This document shows positions 26,506-35,190 of a stretch of DNA of 64,000 bases, piece after piece. Location: positions 124,001-188,000 of the forward strand of contig NZ_CP017688.1 of NCBI RefSeq assembly GCF_001831475.1. Direction: 5' to 3'. The stretch comes from Flavobacterium crassostreae (GTDB lineage: Bacteria > Bacteroidota > Bacteroidia > Flavobacteriales > Flavobacteriaceae). The position numbers were made by a program, and so were the translations under genes. Position 1 is the first letter of the stretch. Each line of letters begins with the position of its first letter. The notes beneath the pieces were generated by a model. It was not told the DNA's origin. It searched no databases and was given only the letters and a program-made list of their open reading frames with translations.

Positions 26506-28746
26506 TTAATCAAATTTAGATTTTAGCGATTCTTTAGGCCATGTATTGTTAGTTAGATCAATATCTGCTGTTTCTAATTCTGGGTCTAACTGGATTTTTT
26601 TAATAGCCTTTTCGGTAGCATATACCTTTACGGCATTTTGGTTGTTTTTTCTCCAAATCTGGGCTGGATATTTAAAATTTTCAACCGTATCGTCTTCATA
26701 GGTAATAGCAACAAGTATAGGCATTAACATTCCTCCTGGTTTGTTATAAGTTACTTGATAAAAATACTTTGGTGTTTTAAAGGCATCTTTTTCTGTATCC
26801 GAAACAGTAGCAACATATTCTGCCAACAGGGTTACATCTTCTATTTTTAATGCTTTTTTATCTCTAGCACGCAGTTCTTTATTATCTTCTTCAACCAAAT
26901 AAACAAAAGGGCCTTTTTCTAGATCAAAACGGCCTTTTTTAACCCGACTGTTTTTTAATTCTTGAGTAGGAGTTTCTGTAACGTAGTATTGCTTTACATT
27001 ACTAATACCAATATCTACCACATCTGTGGAATAAAACCAGCCTCTAAAAAACCAGTCCAAATCTACCCCGGAGGCATCTTCCATGGTTCTAAAGAAATCC
27101 TCTGGCGTAGGATGTTTAAATTTCCAACGGTTAGCATATACCTTAAATGCATGGTCAAATAATTCTCTGCCCATGATGGTTTCTCTTAGAATATTTAGAC
27201 CCGTTGCTGGTTTGGCGTAGGCATTATTCCCAAATTGAATGATCCCTTCCGAGTTAGACATAATTGGTTCTAAAAATTTTTGATCCCCACTCATGTAAGG
27301 CACAATTTTTCTGGCAGGACCTCTTCTGGAAGGAAAATTGGTTCCTAACTCCACTTCTGCCATGTATTCCATAAAGGAATTTAAACCCTCGTCCATCCAA
27401 GTCCATTGTCGCTCGTCTGAGTTTACAATCATAGGAAAAAAGTTGTGTCCCACCTCATGGATTACTACTCCAATCATAGCGTTCTTGATTTGCTCGCTGG
27501 TATTTCCGTTTTCATCAGGACGACCAAAGTTCCAACAAATCATAGGATATTCCATTCCTTGGTCTGCCGCAGATACCGATACAGCCTTAGGATATGGATA
27601 GTCAAAGGTATGTGCTGAATAACTTTTTAGGGTATGCGCTACGGTTCTTGTGGAGGTTTCTTCCCATAATGGGTTTGCTTCTTTAGGATACACCGAAGCA
27701 GCCATAACTACCTTATCGTTTAGCTGTACTGCCATGGCGTCATAAATAAATTTTCTGGAGGTTGCAATACCAAAGTCACGAACATTTTTGGCACTAAACT
27801 TCCAGGTTTTTTTCTTATCCGAAAAGCCTTTTTCGGCTATTTCGGCTTCTTGTTGGGTAACTATAATTACTGGTTTGTCAAATGTTTTTTGAGCCAATTC
27901 GTATCTTTTTAGTTGTGCAGCTGTAAACACCTCACTCCTATTGGTCAGTTCTCCGGTTGCCTCCATGACATGATCTGCTGGTACAGTGATATTTACATCA
28001 AAATTACCGAATGGTAAAGCAAACTCTCCACCACCCCAAAACTGCATGTTCTGCCATCCTTCTACATCATTATATACTGCCATTCTGGGATAAAATTGCG
28101 CTATAACATACAATCTATTGCCTTCTTTCTCGAAGAGTTCATAACCAGAACGCCCGCCTTCAGTTTGGTAATTATTGATATTATACCACCATTTTATTGC
28201 AAAAGAAATGCTAGTTCCTGGCTTTAATGGACTTGCTAAATTGATACGCATCATGGTGTGGTTGATGGTATAGGATAAAGGAGCTCCTTTAGCGTCTTTT
28301 ACGTGTTCTATAACAAAACCACGTTCCAATTCTTTTTTTAGAAATTTGTCGGCAAAATTACTTGGCGGAAAAGTTTGTTCCATTTTTTCGCTCTCCGCCA
28401 AAGGAGTCTGAGAGTCTTTAGCCATTTGATTTTGATCTAACTGCACCCACAAATACTCTAAACTATCCGGCGAATTATTATAATAGGTAACGGTCTCAGA
28501 GCCATGAAGTTTTGCATTTTTATCATCTAACTCAATATCCATTTTATAATCCGCTTGTTGCTGATAGTACGCAGGTCCAGGGGCTCCAGAAGCCGTACGA
28601 AACATATTAGGGGTAGCCAATAAATCATACATTTGGCTAAATTTGTTGGTATCATACCTTCCGGACTGGGCCGTGTTTGCGGTGGTTGCTTTTTCTTGGG
28701 CGATTAATAGTACCGGAAAAAGTAATAAAAGAGTGATTTTCTTCAT
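26506..28746 (-). CDS. secreted M1-family zinc metallopeptidase
   Basis: 746 residues. Signal peptide (MKKITLLLLFPVLLIAQ), an N-terminal beta-rich domain, then the gluzincin catalytic domain with HEVGH (His430, Glu431, His434) and the third ligand Glu in WMDEGLNSF about 19 residues on. The substrate-side motif reads GMEYPM rather than the classic GAMEN, as in other Bacteroidetes M1 enzymes annotated as aminopeptidases. No T9SS tail is evident, so a periplasmic location is likely. It lies 65 bases after a DUF6702-like gene and probably forms a unit with the two genes upstream. Confidence 0.92.
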   Translation of the reverse strand: MKKITLLLLFPVLLIAQEKATTANTAQSGRYDTNKFSQMYDLLATPNMFRTASGAPGPAYYQQQADYKMDIELDDKNAKLHGSETVTYYNNSPDSLEYLWVQLDQNQMAKDSQTPLAESEKMEQTFPPSNFADKFLKKELERGFVIEHVKDAKGAPLSYTINHTMMRINLASPLKPGTSISFAIKWWYNINNYQTEGGRSGYELFEKEGNRLYVIAQFYPRMAVYNDVEGWQNMQFWGGGEFALPFGNFDVNITVPADHVMEATGELTNRSEVFTAAQLKRYELAQKTFDKPVIIVTQQEAEIAEKGFSDKKKTWKFSAKNVRDFGIATSRKFIYDAMAVQLNDKVVMAASVYPKEANPLWEETSTRTVAHTLKSYSAHTFDYPYPKAVSVSAADQGMEYPMICWNFGRPDENGNTSEQIKNAMIGVVIHEVGHNFFPMIVNSDERQWTWMDEGLNSFMEYMAEVELGTNFPSRRGPARKIVPYMSGDQKFLEPIMSNSEGIIQFGNNAYAKPATGLNILRETIMGRELFDHAFKVYANRWKFKHPTPEDFFRTMEDASGVDLDWFFRGWFYSTDVVDIGISNVKQYYVTETPTQELKNSRVKKGRFDLEKGPFVYLVEEDNKELRARDKKALKIEDVTLLAEYVATVSDTEKDAFKTPKYFYQVTYNKPGGMLMPILVAITYEDDTVENFKYPAQIWRKNNQNAVKVYATEKAIKKIQLDPELETADIDLTNNTWPKESLKSKFD

Positions 28747-28811
28747 GCTAAGAATTCAAAATTATTTAAGTGCGTGAAAATACTGTTTTTGTACAAAACA
28801 GCCATACCAAT

Positions 28812-29315
28812 TTAAAGTTTTAACATCTGCCTAGCATTGGATGCTGTAAAAAGATGGCTTTGCTTGTCTCCAAAGCCTGTAAAGTGAACTATATTTTGTT
28901 GTTCTGATTCCAAATCCATTAAAACCGCATTATACACCTCTAGACTCTTTATCTTCCGAAGATCTTTAATACTAAGATAGCAAACTAATACATCACTGGC
29001 TACTTCTTTGTTCAAAAAATGCATCGGTTGCGCTACGCCATTTACTTTTATTACCAACTTTTCAGAAAGGTATTTTTGGAGCAAGGCTACTTCTTGGGGA
29101 GTTTCTTTTGGAGTCCCCAAATGGGTAGAAATTTGGTATTTTTTTTCTAATGCTTTGTTTATATCATCCAAAAAAATACGACTCGTGATTTGAAGCATTT
29201 TTTTATCCGAAGCATAATTTATTTGGTAAATACCCATATAAAACTTGTGCGCCGCAAAGGAAGTGAGTGCCAACACAGAAAAAAGCACCAATACGGTTAG
29301 GGTTGTTTTTTTCAT
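28812..29315 (-). CDS. DUF6702-like exported protein
   Basis: 167 residues with a signal peptide (MKKTTLTVLVLFSVLALTSFAAHKFY). The mature part has the layout seen in the flavobacterial DUF6702 family, including HKFYMGIYQINY at the N-terminus and QSHLFTASN near the end. Function unknown. The ATG overlaps the stop of the upstream carboxypeptidase-regulatory-like gene by 4 bases, and the M1 peptidase follows, so the three are likely co-expressed, perhaps as helpers of the peptidase. Confidence 0.7.
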   Translation of the reverse strand: MKKTTLTVLVLFSVLALTSFAAHKFYMGIYQINYASDKKMLQITSRIFLDDINKALEKKYQISTHLGTPKETPQEVALLQKYLSEKLVIKVNGVAQPMHFLNKEVASDVLVCYLSIKDLRKIKSLEVYNAVLMDLESEQQNIVHFTGFGDKQSHLFTASNARQMLKL

Positions 29316-30067
29316 TCTTCAAAAGTACGTATGGTTTTAAAATCTTTGTTTTTGGAGACCAAAAAATCCATTAACAAAAACCGATCTTCTGGCTCTAAAA
29401 ATTCTCTAGACTGCTTATCTTCGGATGCATACCACAAAAACAAATCTATTTCGTCTTTATTTAATTTCAGATCTCTTTCAAAAAACAACGGATCAAAATT
29501 AATTTTTACATATTGTGAAAAAGCAATATCGTTGAGTGTTTCGGCTTGTATTTTGGATTCTTTTTTAAGAATTTTTTTAATTTCTTTAAAAATACGCACA
29601 AAATCCATACCCAATTCTATGCTCCCATCAGAAGGCATTGCACTATTTTTGGGAGAAGATTTTTGGTCCTCAAAATATTTTTTATCTACAAAACGTTGGG
29701 AGCTCCCGCTTAACGCATTAACTTTTAACCTATTAGAAACCACTACTTCTTCGAGCTCATTATTGGCTATATTTAAAGACACCCGAAAACTTTTTTCTAG
29801 ACAATTAGCCGCCGTTAAAACCAACTTTTTAGGTTCAAAAGTCACGCTAGTAAACACCAATACATCTTTTGGCTGGGCCAAAAGATCAAAAAAACCGTCT
29901 GTGGTTATATTGGTTCTAGTTTGGGCAGTAATGTTAATAACATAGCCGTTTTCTGGCGCAATAGAAGCATTAACTACCTGCCCGTGCAAAGGTTTTCTGT
30001 TGTCGGCTTGTGCAAAGCTCATTTGAAAACATAACAGTAAAACACCAATTTTAAGTACTCTTTTCAT
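29312..30067 (-). CDS. carboxypeptidase-regulatory-like domain protein
   Basis: 251 residues. Signal peptide (MKRVLKIGVLLLCFQMSFAQA), then a small beta-sandwich of the CarboxypepD_reg-like kind (about 25-110: GQVVNASI, GFFDLLA, LVFTSVTFEPKKL), ending in ELEEVVV like TonB-receptor plug linkers. The C-terminal half is charged and helical with no recognised family. Role unknown; first gene of the operon with the DUF6702-like protein and the M1 peptidase. A paralogue lies 227 bases upstream. Confidence 0.7.
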   Translation of the reverse strand: MKRVLKIGVLLLCFQMSFAQADNRKPLHGQVVNASIAPENGYVINITAQTRTNITTDGFFDLLAQPKDVLVFTSVTFEPKKLVLTAANCLEKSFRVSLNIANNELEEVVVSNRLKVNALSGSSQRFVDKKYFEDQKSSPKNSAMPSDGSIELGMDFVRIFKEIKKILKKESKIQAETLNDIAFSQYVKINFDPLFFERDLKLNKDEIDLFLWYASEDKQSREFLEPEDRFLLMDFLVSKNKDFKTIRTFEE

Positions 30068-30294
30068 CTTTATTTATTTTATTCTATTTTTTGATCAAAA
30101 ACCTATTACAAACCACCTGAATTTTTTGTTTTTATCTACAAAAACATTTTAAAAAACACTAGTTTGTTGTAAAGTTACAGGTTTTAGAACCAAAAAAGCC
30201 AAAAGAGCAATTTGTTTTACAAAAAGAAAAAAATTTCTGAAGCTTTCCCAGATGCTTTCTTTTAGAGGTTTTGACTCACAAGCATCTTGTTTAG

Positions 30295-31071
30295 TTAATC
30301 CTGACATGCAATTATTTTTTGGTACTCTACCGCCAGCTCTCCTAATAAAAAGGTGGTTATGGTAGTGTTTTTTTGCTCCAAAATAATGGTGAATTTAGTG
30401 TTTTCTACAGCAAAGTACTGAAATCCTTTTACATACTCTACCGGAATATGCAGTTTATGCACAAAATGATTGGTATCAAATAGCGTTTGGAGCAGCTTTA
30501 AATAGTGCTCTTTTTTTTCTACTTCCAGTTCTTTTTTTAACATAGCAGTTCGTCCAGACAAAAGATTAAACAAAGCATCTGCACTAACAGAACCACCTGC
30601 CATGGAACCTACATCAGGGGTTGGATCTAATCCGGTTGCTGTTTTTAATCGTCTCTGAGCAGGAGTATACTTTTTTTGTTTATCGGATACAATCCCTAAA
30701 GCCACAGCATTAATATTGTTATAGGTTTTTATAACTACTTCATCTAAGTGCTGCACCTCAGGAACCATCTTAACCAAAAGCTTTGTAGTGACAAAATTGG
30801 CATCTGCCAACAAAATCGAAACTTTTTTATATCCCATTGCCGAAAACAACAACGTTTCGCCTAGAGTAGCCTCGATCTCAAAATCTCCACTTGAGTTGGC
30901 TACAACTGCTTTTTCGGTTTGCAAATGGATTACATAAACCCCATCAATAGGCACTGCATGTACATCTGTAACCGTTCCTTTTATTTTAAGTACGGTTTTT
31001 TCTTGCGCAAAAACATTTATGGCAAGCAAAACAAACAAAAAAATAAACTTTATCTTAGTAGTATCACGCAT
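30295..31071 (-). CDS. carboxypeptidase-regulatory-like domain protein (paralogue)
   Basis: 258 residues with a signal peptide (MRDTTKIKFIFLFVLLAINVFAQE), the same beta-sandwich as the neighbour (GTVTDVHAVPIDGVYVIH, GDFEIEATLGETLLFSAMGYKKV) and the HLDEVVIKTY end. The second half (about 145-258) is unlike the neighbour's and not recognised. Family resemblance and adjacency suggest an old tandem duplication with divergence. Function unknown. Confidence 0.68.
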   Translation of the reverse strand: MRDTTKIKFIFLFVLLAINVFAQEKTVLKIKGTVTDVHAVPIDGVYVIHLQTEKAVVANSSGDFEIEATLGETLLFSAMGYKKVSILLADANFVTTKLLVKMVPEVQHLDEVVIKTYNNINAVALGIVSDKQKKYTPAQRRLKTATGLDPTPDVGSMAGGSVSADALFNLLSGRTAMLKKELEVEKKEHYLKLLQTLFDTNHFVHKLHIPVEYVKGFQYFAVENTKFTIILEQKNTTITTFLLGELAVEYQKIIACQD

Positions 31072-31214
31072 ATAGGGGTATGAGTGGGCAAAAATACCCT
31101 ATTGTATTCCAAATTAATTACCAAATACTTGGTAAATAATTGTTAATAAAAAAAATCCAACCCAGCATAATGCCTTCGGATTGCATACCTTTAGATCCTA
31201 AAATTTATTTTGAG

Positions 31215-31922
31215 ATGAAAAATATAATCATTGCCAGTACTTCTACCCTGCACGCAGGAGGCTACTTAGAATACCTATTACCAGAGTTGAGCAACCATTT
31301 TAAGGATTGCAAAACAGTGCTTTTTATCCCTTATGCAAGACCTAGCGGCATTAGTCACGAACAATATACTGCAAATGCAGCCTTGGCTTTTGCCAAAATT
31401 AATATTGCCATAAAAGGAATTCATGAATTTGAGGATGCAGCTATGGCTATCAAAAATGCTCAAGGCATATTTACCGGCGGAGGCAATACTTTTTTATTAG
31501 TCCAGCAATTATACCAATATAATATAATGCACGTTTTAGCAGATACGGTTAGCAGCGGAACTCCGTATCTAGGCACTAGCGCAGGGAGCGTAATTTGTGG
31601 TTTGAGCATGCAAAACACCAATGACATGCCTATTATATACCCACCTAATTTTCAGACTTTAGGTTTAATTCCGTTTAATATCAATGCGCATTATTTAGAT
31701 CCCGATACCCAATCCCAACATATGGGAGAAACTCGCGAAACAAGACTTAAAGAATTTCATGTTTTTAATACCATTCCGGTATTGGGATTACGAGAAGGTA
31801 GCTGGCTAGAAGTCAAAGCAGGCAAAATCATTTTAAGAGGTGGCCTAAAAGCACGCCTTTTTGAGGCAAACCAAACACCTACAGAACTAGAGAATAACAG
31901 CGACTTGAGTAGTCTTAAATAA
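31215..31922 (+). CDS. pepE: dipeptidase E (alpha-aspartyl dipeptidase)
   Basis: 235 residues from the ATG at 31215, close to E. coli PepE (229); a longer frame from 31140 adds 25 residues with no family match. S51 peptidase fold: FTGGGNTFLL (about 86), the nucleophile in GTSAGSVI (Ser122) and an INAHYLDPD segment that carries the likely His (about 160). PepE cleaves Asp-Xaa dipeptides in the cytoplasm. The gene ends in a terminator shared with the convergent tRNA-Gly. Confidence 0.9.
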   Translation: MKNIIIASTSTLHAGGYLEYLLPELSNHFKDCKTVLFIPYARPSGISHEQYTANAALAFAKINIAIKGIHEFEDAAMAIKNAQGIFTGGGNTFLLVQQLYQYNIMHVLADTVSSGTPYLGTSAGSVICGLSMQNTNDMPIIYPPNFQTLGLIPFNINAHYLDPDTQSQHMGETRETRLKEFHVFNTIPVLGLREGSWLEVKAGKIILRGGLKARLFEANQTPTELENNSDLSSLK

Positions 31923-31956
31923 AAAAAGCCGAAACAAATACATGTTTCGGCTTTTT
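31923..31956. terminator. bidirectional terminator between pepE and tRNA-Gly
   Basis: AAAAAGCCGAAACA (31923-31936) pairs with TGTTTCGGCTTTTT (31943-31956). Confidence 0.85.
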
Positions 31957-31960
31957 AATG

Positions 31961-32033
<73 letters not shown>

Positions 32034-32045
32034 ATTAACAGGGTG

Positions 32046-32077
32046 CAAATATACAAACTTTTTTTATTTTAATGCAA
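32046..32077 (-). promoter_or_regulatory. promoter of tRNA-Gly copy 1
   Basis: Minus strand: -33 TTG (32075-32077), 21-base spacer, -7 TATATTTG (32046-32053), 12 bases before the tRNA. Confidence 0.7.
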
Positions 32078-32130
32078 ATTTTTTCTAAAAAAAATAAATA
32101 AAAAAAACACATTGCCCTCTATAATACGAG

Positions 32131-32158
32131 AAAACCGAAACAAATCTGTTTCGGTTTT
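32131..32158 (-). terminator. terminator of tRNA-Gly copy 2
   Basis: AAAACCGAAACA pairs with TGTTTCGGTTTT around AATC. It resembles the hairpin at 31923, as expected for a duplicated unit. Confidence 0.8.
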
Positions 32159-32166
32159 CTTTAAAG

Positions 32167-32239
<73 letters not shown>

Positions 32240-32251
32240 ATTACTGTGGTG

Positions 32252-32283
32252 CAAATATACTCATAAATTAAACTTAGAAACAA
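32252..32283 (-). promoter_or_regulatory. promoter of tRNA-Gly copy 2
   Basis: Minus strand: -33 TTG (32281-32283), 21-base spacer, -7 TATATTTG (32252-32259). Confidence 0.7.
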
Positions 32284-32505
32284 ATTTTTCAGCAAAAAAA
32301 TTTACTTAAAAATCACTTTATTTTCTAATCTATTTAAAATTAAAACATTACAATTGTATATTTTTAGCTTTCTCAAACTCTATTTTACTTACCAATTGTA
32401 TTATTTAGGTATTTTTCTCTAGTTTTAGTGGGGCTGTTAGCCATAAAAACTATTTTTAAAATGGTTTGCTACCTAAACTAATACCAAATTAATGGTTCTA
32501 AACAA
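32284..32505. other. AT-rich spacer without a gene
   Basis: Part of the 329-base gap between tRNA-Gly copy 2 and the L,D-transpeptidase-like gene. No reading frame or repeat worth calling is seen, apart from the terminator at its right end. Confidence 0.4.
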
Positions 32506-32545
32506 CCAAAAGCCAATTTTACACTAGTATAAAATTGGCTTTTGG
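32506..32545 (-). terminator. terminator after L,D-transpeptidase-like gene
   Basis: A 16-bp perfect inverted repeat (32506-32521 with 32530-32545), 23 bases beyond the stop codon. Confidence 0.75.
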
Positions 32546-32568
32546 GCTACAATGTGTAGGTTTAGCAA

Positions 32569-33309
32569 TTATGAAATCAATTGGGATGCTATTTTATAGG
32601 TATTGGATGGATAGTAAATAAACAAACAAGATTTATCTTTAATTGTTTGTATAATTTGATTGGTCAAAGCAACCGGAATAGCAGGACAACCTAGGCTTCT
32701 GCCCAAACGGCTGTTGTTTTTAATAAAATGCTCCGATACATAATCCGCACCATGTATAACCACTGCTCGGTCTCTTGCGTTGCTATTAATGCCTTTTTCT
32801 AAACCATCTAATCGTAGTGACTTTCCGTGTTTGCCTACATAAATCTCGCCTGTGGCATAAAACCCTAAGCTACTCTTAAAAGAAGACGAAGCATTAGAAA
32901 AACTAGAGGCATACTCCTGCCCTGTGTTTTTGCCGTGAGCAACTAAGGTATTAAATAAAACGGTATTGGTTTTAAGATCAATCACCCACAACCTATTGGA
33001 ATTGGAAGACATGCTAAAATCAATTACGGTCAAAACCTCTTTATGTACCAAACCTTGTTCTTTGAGCTGTTGGAATCCTTTTAACGCTTTGGCAAAAACT
33101 TCTAATTTGGGCAAAACAAAGCTATTGGAGTCCAAACTTTTGTAAACAATTTCTTCCTTTGTTTCTAAGGGTTTTGTAGTAACGGCTGCAAATTCTGTAG
33201 GTTTAGAATTTTGGGCGGGTTTAAAATTTTTTGCTTCAGTAGTTACTAAATTGGTTTGGAATACTAAAAAAAGCATCCACGCTAGTGCTGGAATAAAAGT
33301 ATAATTCAT
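32569..33309 (-). CDS. murein L,D-transpeptidase catalytic domain (YkuD_2-type) protein
   Basis: 246 residues. An N-terminal hydrophobic signal (about 4-20) and a spacer of about 50 residues precede a YkuD-like catalytic domain (about 90-240). The catalytic His186 (VVIHGADYV) and Cys208 (GRSLGCPAIP) are both present in the expected spacing. Such proteins may cross-link or trim peptidoglycan in the periplasm, or anchor proteins to it; the exact reaction is not shown by sequence. A -7-like TAACTTTA lies at 33345-33352 on the minus strand. It stands alone. Confidence 0.85.
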   Translation of the reverse strand: MNYTFIPALAWMLFLVFQTNLVTTEAKNFKPAQNSKPTEFAAVTTKPLETKEEIVYKSLDSNSFVLPKLEVFAKALKGFQQLKEQGLVHKEVLTVIDFSMSSNSNRLWVIDLKTNTVLFNTLVAHGKNTGQEYASSFSNASSSFKSSLGFYATGEIYVGKHGKSLRLDGLEKGINSNARDRAVVIHGADYVSEHFIKNNSRLGRSLGCPAIPVALTNQIIQTIKDKSCLFIYYPSNTYKIASQLIS

Positions 33310-33543
33310 TGAGGCTAATTAGGTTAAAAGATGATTTGGAATGGTAAAGTTATAAAACATATTGCTAATATTATAATTTTGAAGTCAAAAAAAACAATAT
33401 TCTATTTATTTTTAAAATTATTTCTTACAAAAACCATATTCTGTATTGTTATTCAACGTCTTAACTTTAGTTTTCGGCCAAAAAACTGCTGTTTTCAGGA
33501 CTCAATAAGCCTCTTTTTACGTTAAGAAGATTTATAAATACGT

Positions 33544-33551
33544 TATCTTTG
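33544..33551 (+). promoter_or_regulatory. gpmI promoter -7 box
   Basis: TATCTTTG, 18 bases before the gpmI ATG. Confidence 0.6.
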
Positions 33552-33568
33552 TTCAAAATTAAACCGAT

Positions 33569-35086
33569 ATGAACAAAAAAGTTATACTACTGATTTTGGA
33601 CGGTTGGGGCAACTCTCCGGACCCTAAAGTTTCTGCTATAGATCATGCCAATATCCCTTTTATAAAAAGCCTTTACCGAAACTATCCCAGTGCAGAATTA
33701 CGTACCGATGGACTACATGTTGGACTTCCTGAAGGACAAATGGGCAACAGCGAAGTAGGCCACATGAATTTAGGTGCTGGACGTATTGTTTACCAAGATT
33801 TAGCCAAAATAAATTTGGCAGTAGCCAATAAAACACTAGCACAGGAGCAAGTGCTTAAGGACGCTTTTCAATACGCTAAGGACAACCACAAAAAAGTTCA
33901 CTTTTTAGGATTGGTTTCGGATGGCGGCGTACATTCGCATAGCGCACACCTTCGGGGGTTGCTTGATGCCACACAAGATTATGGGTTGCAAAACGTATTT
34001 GTGCACGCATTTACAGACGGTCGAGATGTGGATCCTAAATCGGGTAAAAAATACATCCAAGACTTAGAGAATTATATGGCTACTACCTCCGCAAAATTAG
34101 CCTCTGTTGTGGGGCGTTATTATGCAATGGATAGAGACAAACGCTGGGAAAGAATTAAACTAGCCTATGACTTATTGGTAAACGGTATTGGAACCCACTC
34201 CAAAAACGCCATTGTTAGTATTGAACAAAGCTATCAAAACGAAATTACGGATGAGTTTATAAAACCCATAGTAATGGTAGACGAAGACAACCAACCCGTT
34301 GCAACTATACAAAAAGACGATGTGGTGGTTTTTTTTAATTTCAGAACCGATAGAGGCCGAGAACTAACAGAGGCTTTGTCTCAACAGGATTTTCATGAAC
34401 AAAACATGCACCAATTACCGCTGTATTACGTCACATTAACCAATTATGACGAAACCTACAAAAATATACACGTTGTTTATAACAAAGACAACCTTACAGA
34501 AACTCTCGGAGAGGTTTTAGAAAAAAACCACAAAACCCAAATTAGAATTGCCGAAACAGAAAAGTATCCACACGTTACTTTTTTCTTTTCTGGAGGTAGA
34601 GAAATACCTTTTAGAGGAGAACATCGAATATTAAAAAACTCCCCGAAAGTAGCCACCTACGATCTACAACCCGAAATGAGTGCCTACGAACTCACCGAAG
34701 CATTGGTGCCTGAATTAGAAAAAGAAAACGTAGATTTTGTATGTTTAAACTTTGCCAATGGAGACATGGTAGGCCATACCGGAATTATGGAAGCTGCCAT
34801 CAAAGCCTGCGAAACAGTAGACCAATGCGTACAAAAAGTGGTAACCACAGCACTAGCCCACCAATACACTACCCTAGTGATTGCCGACCACGGCAATTGC
34901 GAAACCATGCTAAATCCGGATGGTAGTCCCAACACAGCGCACACCACAAATCCGGTACCGGTTATACTAGTAGATCCAGATATAAAAACAATACATAATG
35001 GTGTACTTGGAGATATTGCACCAACCATATTAGAACTAATGGGACTACAAAAACCGCTGGTTATGACCCAACATTCCTTATTATAA
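33569..35086 (+). CDS. gpmI: 2,3-bisphosphoglycerate-independent phosphoglycerate mutase
   Basis: 505 residues, the normal length. It interconverts 3- and 2-phosphoglycerate in glycolysis. Metal and phosphoserine sites are intact: LDGWG (10-14), the nucleophile Ser61 in GNSEVGHMNLGAGR, HAFTDGRDVDPKSG (about 150), GRYYAMDRDKRW (about 187), NFRTDRGRE (about 257), HVTFFFSGG (about 333), NFANGDMVGHTG (about 395-406) and IADHGNCE (about 442). It is followed by a UUCG-loop terminator and the TetR operon. Confidence 0.97.
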   Translation: MNKKVILLILDGWGNSPDPKVSAIDHANIPFIKSLYRNYPSAELRTDGLHVGLPEGQMGNSEVGHMNLGAGRIVYQDLAKINLAVANKTLAQEQVLKDAFQYAKDNHKKVHFLGLVSDGGVHSHSAHLRGLLDATQDYGLQNVFVHAFTDGRDVDPKSGKKYIQDLENYMATTSAKLASVVGRYYAMDRDKRWERIKLAYDLLVNGIGTHSKNAIVSIEQSYQNEITDEFIKPIVMVDEDNQPVATIQKDDVVVFFNFRTDRGRELTEALSQQDFHEQNMHQLPLYYVTLTNYDETYKNIHVVYNKDNLTETLGEVLEKNHKTQIRIAETEKYPHVTFFFSGGREIPFRGEHRILKNSPKVATYDLQPEMSAYELTEALVPELEKENVDFVCLNFANGDMVGHTGIMEAAIKACETVDQCVQKVVTTALAHQYTTLVIADHGNCETMLNPDGSPNTAHTTNPVPVILVDPDIKTIHNGVLGDIAPTILELMGLQKPLVMTQHSLL

Positions 35087-35102
35087 GATCACATGCCTAA
35101 TC

Positions 35103-35130
35103 AAAACTATCCTTCGGGATGGTTTTTTTT
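35103..35130 (+). terminator. terminator after gpmI
   Basis: AAAACTATCC and GGATGGTTTT close a TTCG tetraloop, followed by eight Ts. Confidence 0.85.
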
Positions 35131-35142
35131 TATGTAAAAATA

Positions 35143-35172
35143 TTGTTTATAATAGTATTACTATTATATTTG
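35143..35172 (+). promoter_or_regulatory. promoter of the TetR-export operon
   Basis: -33 TTG (35143-35145), 19-base spacer, -7 TATATTTG (35165-35172). The ATG of the TetR gene is 18 bases further on. Confidence 0.75.
35148..35168. promoter_or_regulatory. palindromic operator for the TetR regulator
   Basis: A perfect inverted repeat with half-sites TATAATAGTA and TACTATTATA around one base. It fills the promoter spacer and runs into the -7 box, a position where a bound dimer would block RNA polymerase. That the TetR protein binds here is inferred. Confidence 0.65.
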
Positions 35173-35190
35173 TATAAAGTTATATTAATT

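Noticed and set aside
29331..29945. 204-codon plus-strand frame opposite the carboxypeptidase-regulatory-like gene
   Set aside because: The minus strand has a signal peptide, a domain match and a 4-base overlap with its neighbour; the plus frame is serine-rich and featureless.
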